Shown here: in pieces, positions 1 to 6,446 of the stretch
How positions within the stretch are numbered: the stretch's first letter is position 1
Layout of the letters: every line of letters begins with the position of its first letter
Source: JADHUC01 sp964617665
GTDB lineage: Bacteria; Planctomycetota; Planctomycetia; Pirellulales; Pirellulaceae
NCBI GenBank assembly: GCA_964617665.1
Contig: CAZUAH010000371.1
Span: forward strand, 1-13,714
Length of the DNA: 13,714 bases
Direction: 5' to 3'
Position numbers and translations under genes: made by a program
Notes under the pieces: generated by a model
The model's database searches: none
What the model was told of the DNA's origin: nothing
What the model saw: the letters and a program-made list of their open reading frames with translations, nothing else

Positions 1-428
1 AAACCCGAACGATCGGAATATTTACGCTATAGCAACTTTGGTGCACCCGAGACCGTGTCTCGATTTTCGTGAGATCTGCTTGGCCAATCTTTCTCGGTGT
101 TAGTCGGGCAAGGTCGTGGTGGATAGAGGGGCAACGGTTGGAGTCGAGGCAGGCGAATGCAGAAATCCCAGATTGGGGTGATTATCAGGGGATTCGGCGC
201 GGAAGTCAAATGCGACGCCCCCTGAGTTCAGTATTTCGAAGGCCGCTGCCTCGTTGGCGATCTGCCGACGCCAATTTGCTTGAAGAGAAACAACGGCCCA
301 GTGCTCCGGAAATGCTCAATCTTAGGGTAGCGAAACTCGCCAAGAGTTTCGGCTGCCCCGAGCACTACCGAAAGTCTTGGCGACTTCCGCTACAACCAGC
401 AACCCGAATTCTTAGACTTGACAAAGCA
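1..428. other. Gene-free left edge
   Basis: I see no supportable complete gene here. Frame 1 on the plus strand is open from the first base to a TGA at 70-72 (23 codons, ending TVSRFS). It could be the tail of a plus-strand gene entering from the left, but it is too short to judge. Just inside it, a 6-bp stem with a 3-nt loop (48-62, CGAGAC/GTCTCG) is followed by ATTTTC, which would suit a weak terminator for such a gene. The other visible structure is the inverted hairpin pair at 327-393, listed separately. The remaining sequence shows no recognisable promoter, RNA gene or repeat. Confidence 0.5.
327..393 (-). repeat. Pair of inverted hairpin units
   Basis: Two 26-bp units (327-352 and 368-393) are inverted copies of each other, 23 of 26 bases identical, separated by 15 bp. 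Each unit is itself a hairpin. Unit 1 has the 8-bp stem CGAAACTC/GAGTTTCG around loop GCCAA. Unit 2 has stem CGAAAGTC/GACTTCCG around loop TTGGC. Between the copies one stem pair is swapped (C-G to G-C), so pairing is kept. The third difference leaves a G-U wobble on the minus-strand RNA but an A-C mismatch on the plus strand, so the structure favours minus-strand transcripts. The loops are exactly complementary. The units lie 36-102 nt beyond the isomerase stop codon and have no U-tract. A transcript-end structure or a BIME-like paired element are the likeliest readings. Confidence 0.6.
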
Positions 429-1178
429 CTAGAGCAGGCTTTCGAGCAGCAGACGCATCTTGCGCATTTCCGCCATGTGTTCAACGCCGTCCAACTCGCC
501 CAGGTGAACGGACAGCGTGCGGTCATAACCGGACTTTTTCAACATATTGACCAGACGACCATACTCCACCTCGCCTTGCCCGATACGAACGTGCAGGTCG
601 GTTTTCGTACTGTCGCGCAAGTGGACGTGGTAGGTGTACTTCATCAACCGGTCATAGTTCTTGGAGCCGTTGGGGTTGCAGATGTAGTGACTGGGATCAA
701 GCGTTACCCCCAGCCCTTTAACGTTGTCACACAGCACAATAACCGTATTGGGATCCTCGGACAGCCGACCGACTTGGCTCTTGATGGCCACTCGTACGCC
801 TTCCGACTCGGCAATGGCGACCAACTGTTGCAGATGCTCGACCTCCTGGTTGAACGGCGTCCCCAACTCGCCGGATGGCACCGTCAAGGTCACCACCTTC
901 GTCGCTTTCGCTAGACGGCAACACGCAGCGAACTGGTGATAGTGCTCCGCACCCTCGGCCTCGATTTCGATGCTGTACGAGACTACATCGGCTCGATGCG
1001 TCTGGCGGCAGATCTCAAAGGCCTCGTCCAAATTGGCCGCGACCTGCGACGGGCGCAAATGGTTACCGCCCTCGTGGATGTCGATTTCGACGTTGGTAAA
1101 CTCCAGATCAATGATCTTGTCAACGGCTTGGTTCAGCGGCAACCCGTAATAACACTCCGTCGACGCAGCCACTATCAC
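429..1178 (-). CDS. Sugar phosphate isomerase/epimerase-like TIM-barrel protein
   Basis: This is a 249-residue protein of the xylose-isomerase-like / AP endonuclease 2 superfamily, probably cytoplasmic; the substrate is unknown. Visible signatures are the N-terminal strand (AASTECYYGLPL), VEIDIHE at 30-36, LDPSHY at 160-165, HVHLRD at 184-189 and the late IGQGEVEYG at 199-207. Length fits a single barrel. The start is GTG at 1178, chosen because AAAAGGAG (1193-1186) lies 7 nt upstream. Two of the usual four metal ligands look replaced: the mid-barrel glutamate position reads AIKS (131-134), and the last strand reads SVHL (223-226) where a glutamate is normal. D161, H164 and H186 remain. The protein may therefore bind metal differently or not act as a classical isomerase. 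It is divergent from sppA with 166 bp between. Family assignment is good; specific function is unassigned. Confidence 0.85.
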   Translation of the reverse strand: MIVAASTECYYGLPLNQAVDKIIDLEFTNVEIDIHEGGNHLRPSQVAANLDEAFEICRQTHRADVVSYSIEIEAEGAEHYHQFAACCRLAKATKVVTLTVPSGELGTPFNQEVEHLQQLVAIAESEGVRVAIKSQVGRLSEDPNTVIVLCDNVKGLGVTLDPSHYICNPNGSKNYDRLMKYTYHVHLRDSTKTDLHVRIGQGEVEYGRLVNMLKKSGYDRTLSVHLGELDGVEHMAEMRKMRLLLESLL

Positions 1179-1278
1179 TGTGCAACTCCTTTTCCGAATC
1201 GATTACCCTAGAGAAGCTCCAAATCCTGCCGCGTAGCTTAACGAAAACGGTACTCGGTCGGCAACACCAGCCGTCAAG

Positions 1279-1306
1279 TTGCCGTATTCCAGTTGCTAAT
1301 TACAAT
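1279..1306 (+). promoter_or_regulatory. Candidate sppA promoter
   Basis: TTGCCG (1279-1284) and TACAAT (1301-1306) are separated by 16 bp and resemble a housekeeping sigma promoter (4/6 and 5/6 matches to consensus). The predicted start near 1313 would give a leader of about 30 nt to the sppA ATG, which has a strong AGGAGG (1333-1338) 6 nt upstream. Confidence 0.4.
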
Positions 1307-1344
1307 GAAATACAGCGAAATGCCTTGCTAAGAGGAGGCCTAGG

Positions 1345-2460
1345 ATGGCAGAAACCAACCACGATTCCACCCCCGAACGTCCCGAACAGCCCAGAGAACG
1401 CCAAGTACCAACTCAGACCATAGTGCTGCAGACCGGCGGCGGTCGCCTGGGGAGGGTCGCCTGCTGGCTCGGATGGGCGGGGTTTGCCGCGTGCGCGATC
1501 CTGTTGGCGGTCCTGTTGAAGATGCAGGATGTGGCCATGGACGACTATTTCGATACAACGGAGGGGATCGAGGAGAAGTATCACTCTGGCTACAAGTATG
1601 GCCGGAACAAGGTCGCGATTATCTCCATCACCGGCGCGATTCTGAATGGGAAATCCGTCAAACGGCAGATCGACCGGATACGTGACGACGACGACGTGAA
1701 AGCGGTCGTCCTACGTGTTGATTCGCCTGGCGGGACGATCTACGGATCCGACTACATCCACCACCACTTGAAGAAACTGCGAAAAGAGAAGGCGATTCCA
1801 CTTGTCGTTAGTATGGGCGGCATCGCGGCTAGCGGGGGCTACTACGTCTCGATGGCTGTAGGTGACCAAAAGAAGGCGATCTTCGCGGAACCGACGACAA
1901 CAACTGGCTCGATCGGAGTCATGATTCCGCACTACGACCTTAGTGGCTTGCTGGCGCGTTTCGACGTCAAAGACGACACGCTTGTCACTCATCCGCGCAA
2001 AGGGATGCTAAGTATGACACGTCCGATGTCCGAGGACCATCGCCAGGTATTGCAGGCCTATCTCGATGAGGCTTTCGGCCGTTTCAAGGACATCATCAAA
2101 GAGGGAAGGCCGGCGTTTCGCATGCACCCCGACGCTCTGGACCAATTGGCTACGGGCGAACCTTTCACCGCGATGCAGGCCAAGAAGCACGGGTTGGTGG
2201 ACGAAATCGACTTCATCGAGGCCGCCATCGACCGCGCGATCGAACTGGCCCAACTAGACAAAGGAAAGACAAGGGTTGTCGAACTGAAGCGTCCTTCGTC
2301 ACGCTTGGAGTCACTATTGGAGATTCCCGGTCTGATCGAAACGAACGGGCAGAGTTTAGACCTCGCAACTTGGCTTGATATGAACGCGCCCAGGGCGTAC
2401 TACCTGGCGACGACATTGCCACCGCTGGTCACAAATCGGCGTGAAGACTTGGATCAGTGA
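1345..2460 (+). CDS. Signal peptide peptidase SppA (S49 serine peptidase)
   Basis: This is a 371-residue membrane-anchored serine peptidase of family S49 that degrades signal peptides left in the membrane after protein export. A hydrophilic N-terminus precedes one transmembrane segment at about 38-59; the catalytic domain follows. The Clp/crotonase-like fold is marked by VLRVDSPGG (122-130) and SMGGIAASGGYYVSMA (156-171), where S163 is the likely nucleophile. K219 in HPRKGMLSMTRPM fits the general-base lysine of the short SppA form. The length matches the short, single-domain bacterial SppA rather than the 600-residue E. coli double-domain type. The ATG is preceded by a perfect AGGAGG. The stop lies 13 bp from the stop of the convergent gene at 2474. 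Confidence in the family is high. Confidence 0.93.
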   Translation: MAETNHDSTPERPEQPRERQVPTQTIVLQTGGGRLGRVACWLGWAGFAACAILLAVLLKMQDVAMDDYFDTTEGIEEKYHSGYKYGRNKVAIISITGAILNGKSVKRQIDRIRDDDDVKAVVLRVDSPGGTIYGSDYIHHHLKKLRKEKAIPLVVSMGGIAASGGYYVSMAVGDQKKAIFAEPTTTTGSIGVMIPHYDLSGLLARFDVKDDTLVTHPRKGMLSMTRPMSEDHRQVLQAYLDEAFGRFKDIIKEGRPAFRMHPDALDQLATGEPFTAMQAKKHGLVDEIDFIEAAIDRAIELAQLDKGKTRVVELKRPSSRLESLLEIPGLIETNGQSLDLATWLDMNAPRAYYLATTLPPLVTNRREDLDQ

Positions 2461-2473
2461 CGCGCTGTTTCCG

Positions 2474-3592
2474 CTACGGAGGAGCCTTCCTTGAATCAGG
2501 CACCTGCCGGTTGTCCTGGGGACGTCTGGGCAGCCCACCGAATGGTGGTTTGCGTTCGCCAGTTCGCCCTGGGTAACCACGGCCTCGCCATCCGCTGCCC
2601 GGCCGGATAAACGGCGGCTTCTCGCCACCGAAGAACTGCTCGAAGCGGTGGCGGTTGTACATGCGAGTCAACTCGGCCAGCATCTCATCGGGCCGCATGT
2701 TATCGAGGTACTCGCGCATCTTTGGATCCTTCGACGCTACATCATTGTAGAATTGACGTAACTCGTCGCGATCCACGGGCGCCGACGTTATCTTGCTGAA
2801 CATGGCCGCTCGCATCCATCGCTGGGCCAGTTCTGCCAAATGTCCCTCTTGCTGAGCTTTGTCAAGTTCCAGCCGCGCCTTGGGCGAAAGTTGGCTCTTC
2901 AGGCGTTCGATATCCTCTTGGTTCGGTCGCAGCACGTCTTTCCGGCCCGAAAACCGAAGTGCCACGTGGATCAGCATCTGCCGTCTCTTCGGGTCGTCAA
3001 GCTGTGCCAATCTCTCCTTCAGCATCGGCATCCGAGCCAGGATCTCCTGCTCGTGCCGCTTGACGAAGTCGTCCATCCATTTGACGATTGCCACGGAGTC
3101 TTCTTCTGCCAGCTCGTGGGTGACGATGCCTCGAAATCGCGAGGTGTGCTGCTTCTGCATCAGCCCCTTGATCATTTCGATGCGCTCTTTCGGCGGCAAA
3201 CTCAGCAGGTCCGCCCGTTGGCCGGATGGTAGTGTCTTCAACCAACTCGCATATCGCTCCATCACACCACGTAAATGAACGGCTCGCGTGTCATGTGAGA
3301 TATCTCGATGAATTCTCTTCAGGCGATCCTGCTCTTCGACAGACAGTCCGTAGAATCGCTCCTGCTTCCGCTGCAGTTCCTTCTTCTCGGCCGCCGACAT
3401 TTCGTCGAGCCGTTTGATAACCGCTTCTTGAGAGCCCTCCGAACCGGCCACTGCTTGCTGGGCAACAAAGAACACAACGGAAAGCACAGACGCAACCAGA
3501 GCGGCCACACCGAGGACACCGAGAGCGGGCCTCTCTTCACGAAGAGAGCGTGTGTCACATCGCCACGTCCTCACTTGCGGTTTAGATCTCAT
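2474..3592 (-). CDS. Membrane-anchored protein of unknown function, third gene of the sigma-factor unit
   Basis: I do not recognise a specific function. The start is ATG at 3592, which overlaps the anti-sigma stop by 11 bp (ATGAGATCTAA) and implies translational coupling. The frame stays open upstream to 3754, but that extension lies inside the anti-sigma gene and reads as nonsense rich in Ser, Trp and Cys. The 372-residue product has a basic N-terminus, a hydrophobic segment at about 24-46 ending AQQAVAG (signal anchor or cleavable signal), then a long charged helical region (60-320). That region carries recurring phrases of the type LSVEEQDRLKRI, LPPKERIEMI and LSPKARLELDKA, resembling DUF3106-like proteins. 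The tail (322-372) is rich in Gly, Pro and Arg and probably disordered. Most of the chain should lie outside the cytoplasmic membrane. Its place behind a sigma/anti-sigma pair suggests a sensor or effector of envelope stress; this is inference. Confidence 0.8.
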   Translation of the reverse strand: MRSKPQVRTWRCDTRSLREERPALGVLGVAALVASVLSVVFFVAQQAVAGSEGSQEAVIKRLDEMSAAEKKELQRKQERFYGLSVEEQDRLKRIHRDISHDTRAVHLRGVMERYASWLKTLPSGQRADLLSLPPKERIEMIKGLMQKQHTSRFRGIVTHELAEEDSVAIVKWMDDFVKRHEQEILARMPMLKERLAQLDDPKRRQMLIHVALRFSGRKDVLRPNQEDIERLKSQLSPKARLELDKAQQEGHLAELAQRWMRAAMFSKITSAPVDRDELRQFYNDVASKDPKMREYLDNMRPDEMLAELTRMYNRHRFEQFFGGEKPPFIRPGSGWRGRGYPGRTGERKPPFGGLPRRPQDNRQVPDSRKAPP

Positions 3593-4055
3593 CTTCGATC
3601 TCTTCCTCCGCAAACAGTCCCTCGGCGTCCAGCATTTGGAGGAACTCGATGCTGTCGGCGTAACGGTACTCGTCCATCCGCTCGATGACAGGCAGATCGC
3701 GCAGGAGCCGCTTGTTCTCTCGATTGGCCACAGCAAAAACCAGCAAGTACCCAACCAGAAACGACGCTGCGATGCTGCCGGTACCCAACCACCAGACGGT
3801 CTTCTTCCGCTTGGTGTTTTTCGTCTTCATTTCCTCCACGTCATCTGCCGCCGTCACTGCGATCATGGCTACAGTGCTCTGCGTGAAGACATCGCTAACG
3901 TCGGCTTTGGGCAAGCGGTCCAGCAGATCCCACGATTTCTGCAGTTGGCGGAGCTTCTGACGATACTGAGCGTCCTGCGATAGCCGGCGCTCGACATCAC
4001 GGCTCGCCTCCGCATCCAGTTCACCGTCCAGGTATGCCACCAACTCTTCAATCAT
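3582..4055 (-). CDS. Anti-sigma factor, membrane-bound (start region probably frameshifted)
   Basis: This 157-residue protein should hold the sigma factor encoded just upstream at the membrane. The N-terminal cytoplasmic part (1-80) begins IEELVAYLDGELD, typical of anti-sigma factors of this kind; no zinc-binding HxxxCxxC is present. A transmembrane segment at about 87-110 (WWLGTGSIAASFLVGYLLVF) leads to a short acidic outer tail ending EEEIEDEI. The ATG at 4055 has no good ribosome binding site. An ATG at 4095 overlaps the sigma stop codon as ATGA, but its frame ends after 11 codons because of the G8 run (4071-4078). With seven G it would read MNADDRPPEATNE directly into M1 of this protein. 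The true gene is therefore probably 3582-4095 with a one-base insertion or sequencing error. The 3' end overlaps the next gene by 11 bp. Confidence 0.82.
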   Translation of the reverse strand: MIEELVAYLDGELDAEASRDVERRLSQDAQYRQKLRQLQKSWDLLDRLPKADVSDVFTQSTVAMIAVTAADDVEEMKTKNTKRKKTVWWLGTGSIAASFLVGYLLVFAVANRENKRLLRDLPVIERMDEYRYADSIEFLQMLDAEGLFAEEEIEDEI

Positions 4056-4070
4056 CTCATTAGTCGCTTC

Positions 4071-4078
4071 GGGGGGGG
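4071..4078. repeat. G8 homopolymer run at the anti-sigma start
   Basis: Eight consecutive G (eight C on the coding strand) lie between the sigma stop and the first usable anti-sigma ATG. Removing one base joins the ATG at 4095 to the anti-sigma frame without a stop codon. The run is either a read error, a slippage-prone switch, or a fixed frameshift. Confidence 0.7.
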
Positions 4079-4091
4079 CGATCGTCTGCGT

Positions 4092-4733
4092 TCATGGCCT
4101 GGCGCCCTCCTCGATGTAAGGTTCCAGAACAAGTCGAAGGTTTTCCCTTGCTCGCGAAAGCAAAGACTTGACGGCCTGGACCGACAACTCCATTGTCCGA
4201 GCGATGTCCGCGTAACTCATCTGCTCGAATTTCGACAGCAGAAGAGCCATGCGCTGACGCTCGTTCAGGGAATCAATCGCGAGTCGTACCACTTCCGCCA
4301 TTTCAGCCTTATCCACCTGTCGCGTGGGCATTAAGCCACTGGGGGCACGAGCCATGGCTTCCAGCGGTTTGACTGACAGCACACCGCTTTGTTCGACGGT
4401 CACATTCACTTCGCGCCGCCGCGACATCGACCGCAGCGCGTTGCTGGCTACGTTGTGTGCGATGGTGTACAGCCAAGTCGAAAACTTCGCGTTTGGGGCA
4501 TAGTTCTTCCGGGCGCGGAAAACTCGCAGAAACACATCCTGGGCCAACTCCTCGGCCCTGTCGCGGCTGCGTACAATGTTCTCCAACACAGTGATTAACC
4601 TGCCCTGGTAGCGCACCACTAGCTCTTCAAACGCCGCGGCATTGTCGTCGCGCACCTGCAACATCAACCGAACGTCAGGATCGCTCGCTTCGTAGCTCGT
4701 CTTTTCAAATTCGATGGTTTCAGTGAGCGTCAA
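4092..4733 (-). CDS. ECF-type RNA polymerase sigma factor
   Basis: This is a 213-residue sigma-70 family protein of the extracytoplasmic-function type, directing RNA polymerase to a small regulon. Region 2 runs from AAAFEELVVRYQ (32-43) through AEELAQDVFLRVFRARKNY (60-78) to FSTWLYTIAHNVASNALR (84-101). Region 4 covers LNERQRMALLLSKFEQMSYADIA (156-178) with the helix-turn-helix ELSVQAVKSLLSRARENLR (182-200). The linker (110-140) is somewhat long. The start at 4733 is TTG with no clear ribosome binding site, and no upstream in-frame ATG exists before a stop; ATG at 4664 (residue 24) is an alternative that still keeps region 2. The downstream anti-sigma gene overlaps by ATGA, so the pair is likely co-translated. 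No promoter could be assigned in the 277 bp upstream, which separate it from the divergent methyltransferase. Confidence 0.92.
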   Translation of the reverse strand: MTLTETIEFEKTSYEASDPDVRLMLQVRDDNAAAFEELVVRYQGRLITVLENIVRSRDRAEELAQDVFLRVFRARKNYAPNAKFSTWLYTIAHNVASNALRSMSRRREVNVTVEQSGVLSVKPLEAMARAPSGLMPTRQVDKAEMAEVVRLAIDSLNERQRMALLLSKFEQMSYADIARTMELSVQAVKSLLSRARENLRLVLEPYIEEGARP

Positions 4734-5010
4734 CGCTTGGGCCCCGGCTGTCGATATCTCGGGACATGTCGATAGGACCGTTACGCCAGATCAAGGGGCA
4801 AAGAGTCATGTACCCGTGCGAAGGAATCCCCCGCCATTCCGGTCGAATTACCAATCTGACCGGTGGGCCTACTCTCTGCCACCCCATCGTCTAAAGCATA
4901 ACGTACCGACAAAAGATCAAACACCTCGGATCGGCGGAAGTTTCTCAACTCTGCAACAAGTTTCTGTGAGGTGGGCTTTTCCTGCGTACCGGATCGGGTA
5001 AAAAGGCCCC

Positions 5011-5919
5011 GTGGACATGCACGGAGGACACGCCCCGGTGAAAAGCAGGCCAGCAGATAGTCGGCGGAAACTCGTCAACCGAATCATTCATGGCCAGGCA
5101 TTGGATTGCCTGGAGGGATTCCCGAAAGGACTGGTCGACACGATCGTGACCAGCCCGCCGTACTTCCGCCAACGCGATTATCGCGGAGACGGACAAATCG
5201 GGCTGGAAAAGACGCCCGACGAGTACGTCCATCGCCTAGCGCAGGTCTTCACCGAGTGCCTTCGAGTGTTAAAGGACACGGGATCCCTCTGGTTGGTCAT
5301 TGGCGACAAGTACGTGAAGGGCGAACAACTGGGCATGCCCTGGCAGGTTGCGTTGGCGCTGAAGAACGAAGGATGGATACTTCGGAGCGATATCATCTGG
5401 CACAAGCCCAACGCCATGCCGTCATCGGCCAAGACGCGACCGACCACGGACCACGAGTATGTGTTCTTCTTCACAAAGTCCAAAGACTACTACTACGACG
5501 CAGACGCGATCCGCGAGCCCCATGTGACCTTCAGCGAGAAAAGCAAGATGCGCGGTGGGCGAAATCACTTCTTCAAACGCGACGGCACGCCGGAGAAGGG
5601 CAAGAACGAGGGTGACTCGAACCTGCACGACGGACGTTGGGATCAGGCGTTTCACCCAAAGGGTCGCAACAAGCGAACGGTTTGGTCGATCCCGTTATCG
5701 AAGTTCCGCGATGCCCATTTTGCGGTATTCCCGGAAGCCCTGGTAGAAGCGTGTATCTTGGCCGGATCACCTGAAGATGGCGTGGTACTGGATCCCTTCA
5801 TGGGCAGTGGCACAACAGCCCTGGTGGCCAAACGCCTCGGCCGAAAGTACATCGGCATCGACTGCGCGGAAGAATACTGCAAGATGGCGCAACGACGGCT
5901 TCGAGAGTTGCTGTGCTAG
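5011..5919 (+). CDS. Site-specific DNA methyltransferase (SPPY type, orphan)
   Basis: This 302-residue S-adenosylmethionine-dependent methyltransferase acts on N4 of cytosine or N6 of adenine in DNA. The catalytic motif TSPPY (47-51) precedes the cofactor motif DPFMGSGTT (261-269) followed by RKYIGID (278-284): the beta-class order. The S in SPPY leans towards N4-cytosine, but adenine enzymes with SPPY exist. GSLWLVIGDKY (91-101) and HEYVFFFTKS (148-157) are further conserved blocks. The middle (about 170-225) is the likely target-recognition part. GTG at 5011 opens the longest frame. GTG at 5038 (codon 10) has GGAGG 10 nt upstream and is a credible true start. No restriction endonuclease gene is next to it, so it is probably a solitary regulatory or defence-relic enzyme. 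It ends 7 bp from the PII stop codon on the other strand. Confidence 0.9.
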   Translation: MDMHGGHAPVKSRPADSRRKLVNRIIHGQALDCLEGFPKGLVDTIVTSPPYFRQRDYRGDGQIGLEKTPDEYVHRLAQVFTECLRVLKDTGSLWLVIGDKYVKGEQLGMPWQVALALKNEGWILRSDIIWHKPNAMPSSAKTRPTTDHEYVFFFTKSKDYYYDADAIREPHVTFSEKSKMRGGRNHFFKRDGTPEKGKNEGDSNLHDGRWDQAFHPKGRNKRTVWSIPLSKFRDAHFAVFPEALVEACILAGSPEDGVVLDPFMGSGTTALVAKRLGRKYIGIDCAEEYCKMAQRRLRELLC

Positions 5920-5926
5920 TTCTCTG

Positions 5927-6274
5927 TCAAATCGCTTCGTCGCCGCGTTCGCCGGTGCGTATGCGGATACAGTCTTCAAGCGGGAGCACAAATACCTTGC
6001 CGTCGCCAATCTCACCGTTCTCGCTGGTTCGGCCGCCGTCTTTGATTGCTTTGACTGTACGATCTACGTGTTCTTCATTCACCGCGATCTGAAGCTGCAC
6101 CTTGCGGAGCAGATTCACGGCGACATCGCCCCCACGGGGAACATCTGCCTGCACCTTCTGGCGGCCAAATCCCTGGCAATCCATCACCGTCAGCCGAAAA
6201 ATCTCGACATCGGCCAACGCAGCCTTGACCGACTCAAGCTGGCTGGACCGTATGAGTGCAACGATCAACTTCAT
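5927..6274 (-). CDS. P-II family nitrogen regulatory protein without T-loop tyrosines
   Basis: This is a 115-residue PII protein, a trimeric sensor of ATP/ADP and 2-oxoglutarate that controls nitrogen metabolism proteins. Family marks are FGRQK (36-40, with Q39 for 2-oxoglutarate/Mg), K58, GDGKVFV (90-96) and RIRTGE (104-109). ATG at 6274 is preceded by GGAG (6287-6284). The T-loop (about 37-55) reads QADVPRGGDVAVN. E. coli GlnB has Tyr46 and Tyr51, and here those positions are Pro and Val; cyanobacterial Ser49 is also not matched. Uridylylation or phosphorylation at these sites should be impossible. A 3-residue insertion lies in the B-loop (GGRTSENGEIGDGK). The gene is 172 bp downstream of the glutamate-synthase-like gene in the same direction, so it may share its transcript. 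No ammonium transporter gene is visible. Whether it is GlnB or GlnK type cannot be told. Confidence 0.9.
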   Translation of the reverse strand: MKLIVALIRSSQLESVKAALADVEIFRLTVMDCQGFGRQKVQADVPRGGDVAVNLLRKVQLQIAVNEEHVDRTVKAIKDGGRTSENGEIGDGKVFVLPLEDCIRIRTGERGDEAI

Positions 6275-6310
6275 TGCAGTTGGCTCCGGTCTTATAGTTG
6301 TCTGACTGTC

Positions 6311-6362
6311 TCGGTTCAGAGAACCGACGCACAACGCCCACGGATCAGGACCCGTGGGCGTT
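6311..6362 (-). promoter_or_regulatory. Two hairpins between the FMN oxidoreductase and PII genes
   Basis: Two perfect inverted repeats lie in tandem. One is 6311-6327 (7-bp stem TCGGTTC/GAACCGA, 3-nt loop); the other is 6333-6362 (11-bp stem AACGCCCACGG/CCGTGGGCGTT, 8-nt loop). On the minus strand the large hairpin comes first, 85 nt after the oxidoreductase stop. Neither is followed by a clear U-tract, so partial termination, processing or transcript protection is more likely than strong intrinsic termination. A TATAAG sequence (6296-6291, minus) between the hairpins and the PII start could be a -10 element but lacks a convincing -35. Confidence 0.5.
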
Positions 6363-6446
6363 TCGCGTAAAACACACCGTCGCCCGCGTCAGAGGCAGTC
6401 GACTGCGACACCTACGAACGCGGGCGATTCGTGGACGACGGGCCGC

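Noticed and set aside
1..72. Possible tail of a plus-strand gene entering the window
   Set aside because: Only 23 codons are visible; an open stretch this long is common by chance, so it is mentioned but not called.
27..209. 60-codon minus-strand frame rich in proline
   Set aside because: No ribosome binding site, recognisable motif or neighbouring context supports it.
418..423. TTGACA on the plus strand
   Set aside because: No -10-like hexamer at 16-18 bp spacing, and no plus-strand gene follows.
69..914. 281-codon open frame on the plus strand
   Set aside because: It runs antisense through the well-supported TIM-barrel gene and its translation shows no family features; it is a shadow frame.
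3593..3754. 54-codon N-terminal extension of the unknown membrane protein
   Set aside because: It lies inside the anti-sigma gene in another frame and has odd composition; ATG 3592 with the coupled overlap is a better start.
5777..6370. 197-codon plus-strand frame across the methyltransferase end and PII
   Set aside because: It overlaps two clear genes in other frames and has no motif.
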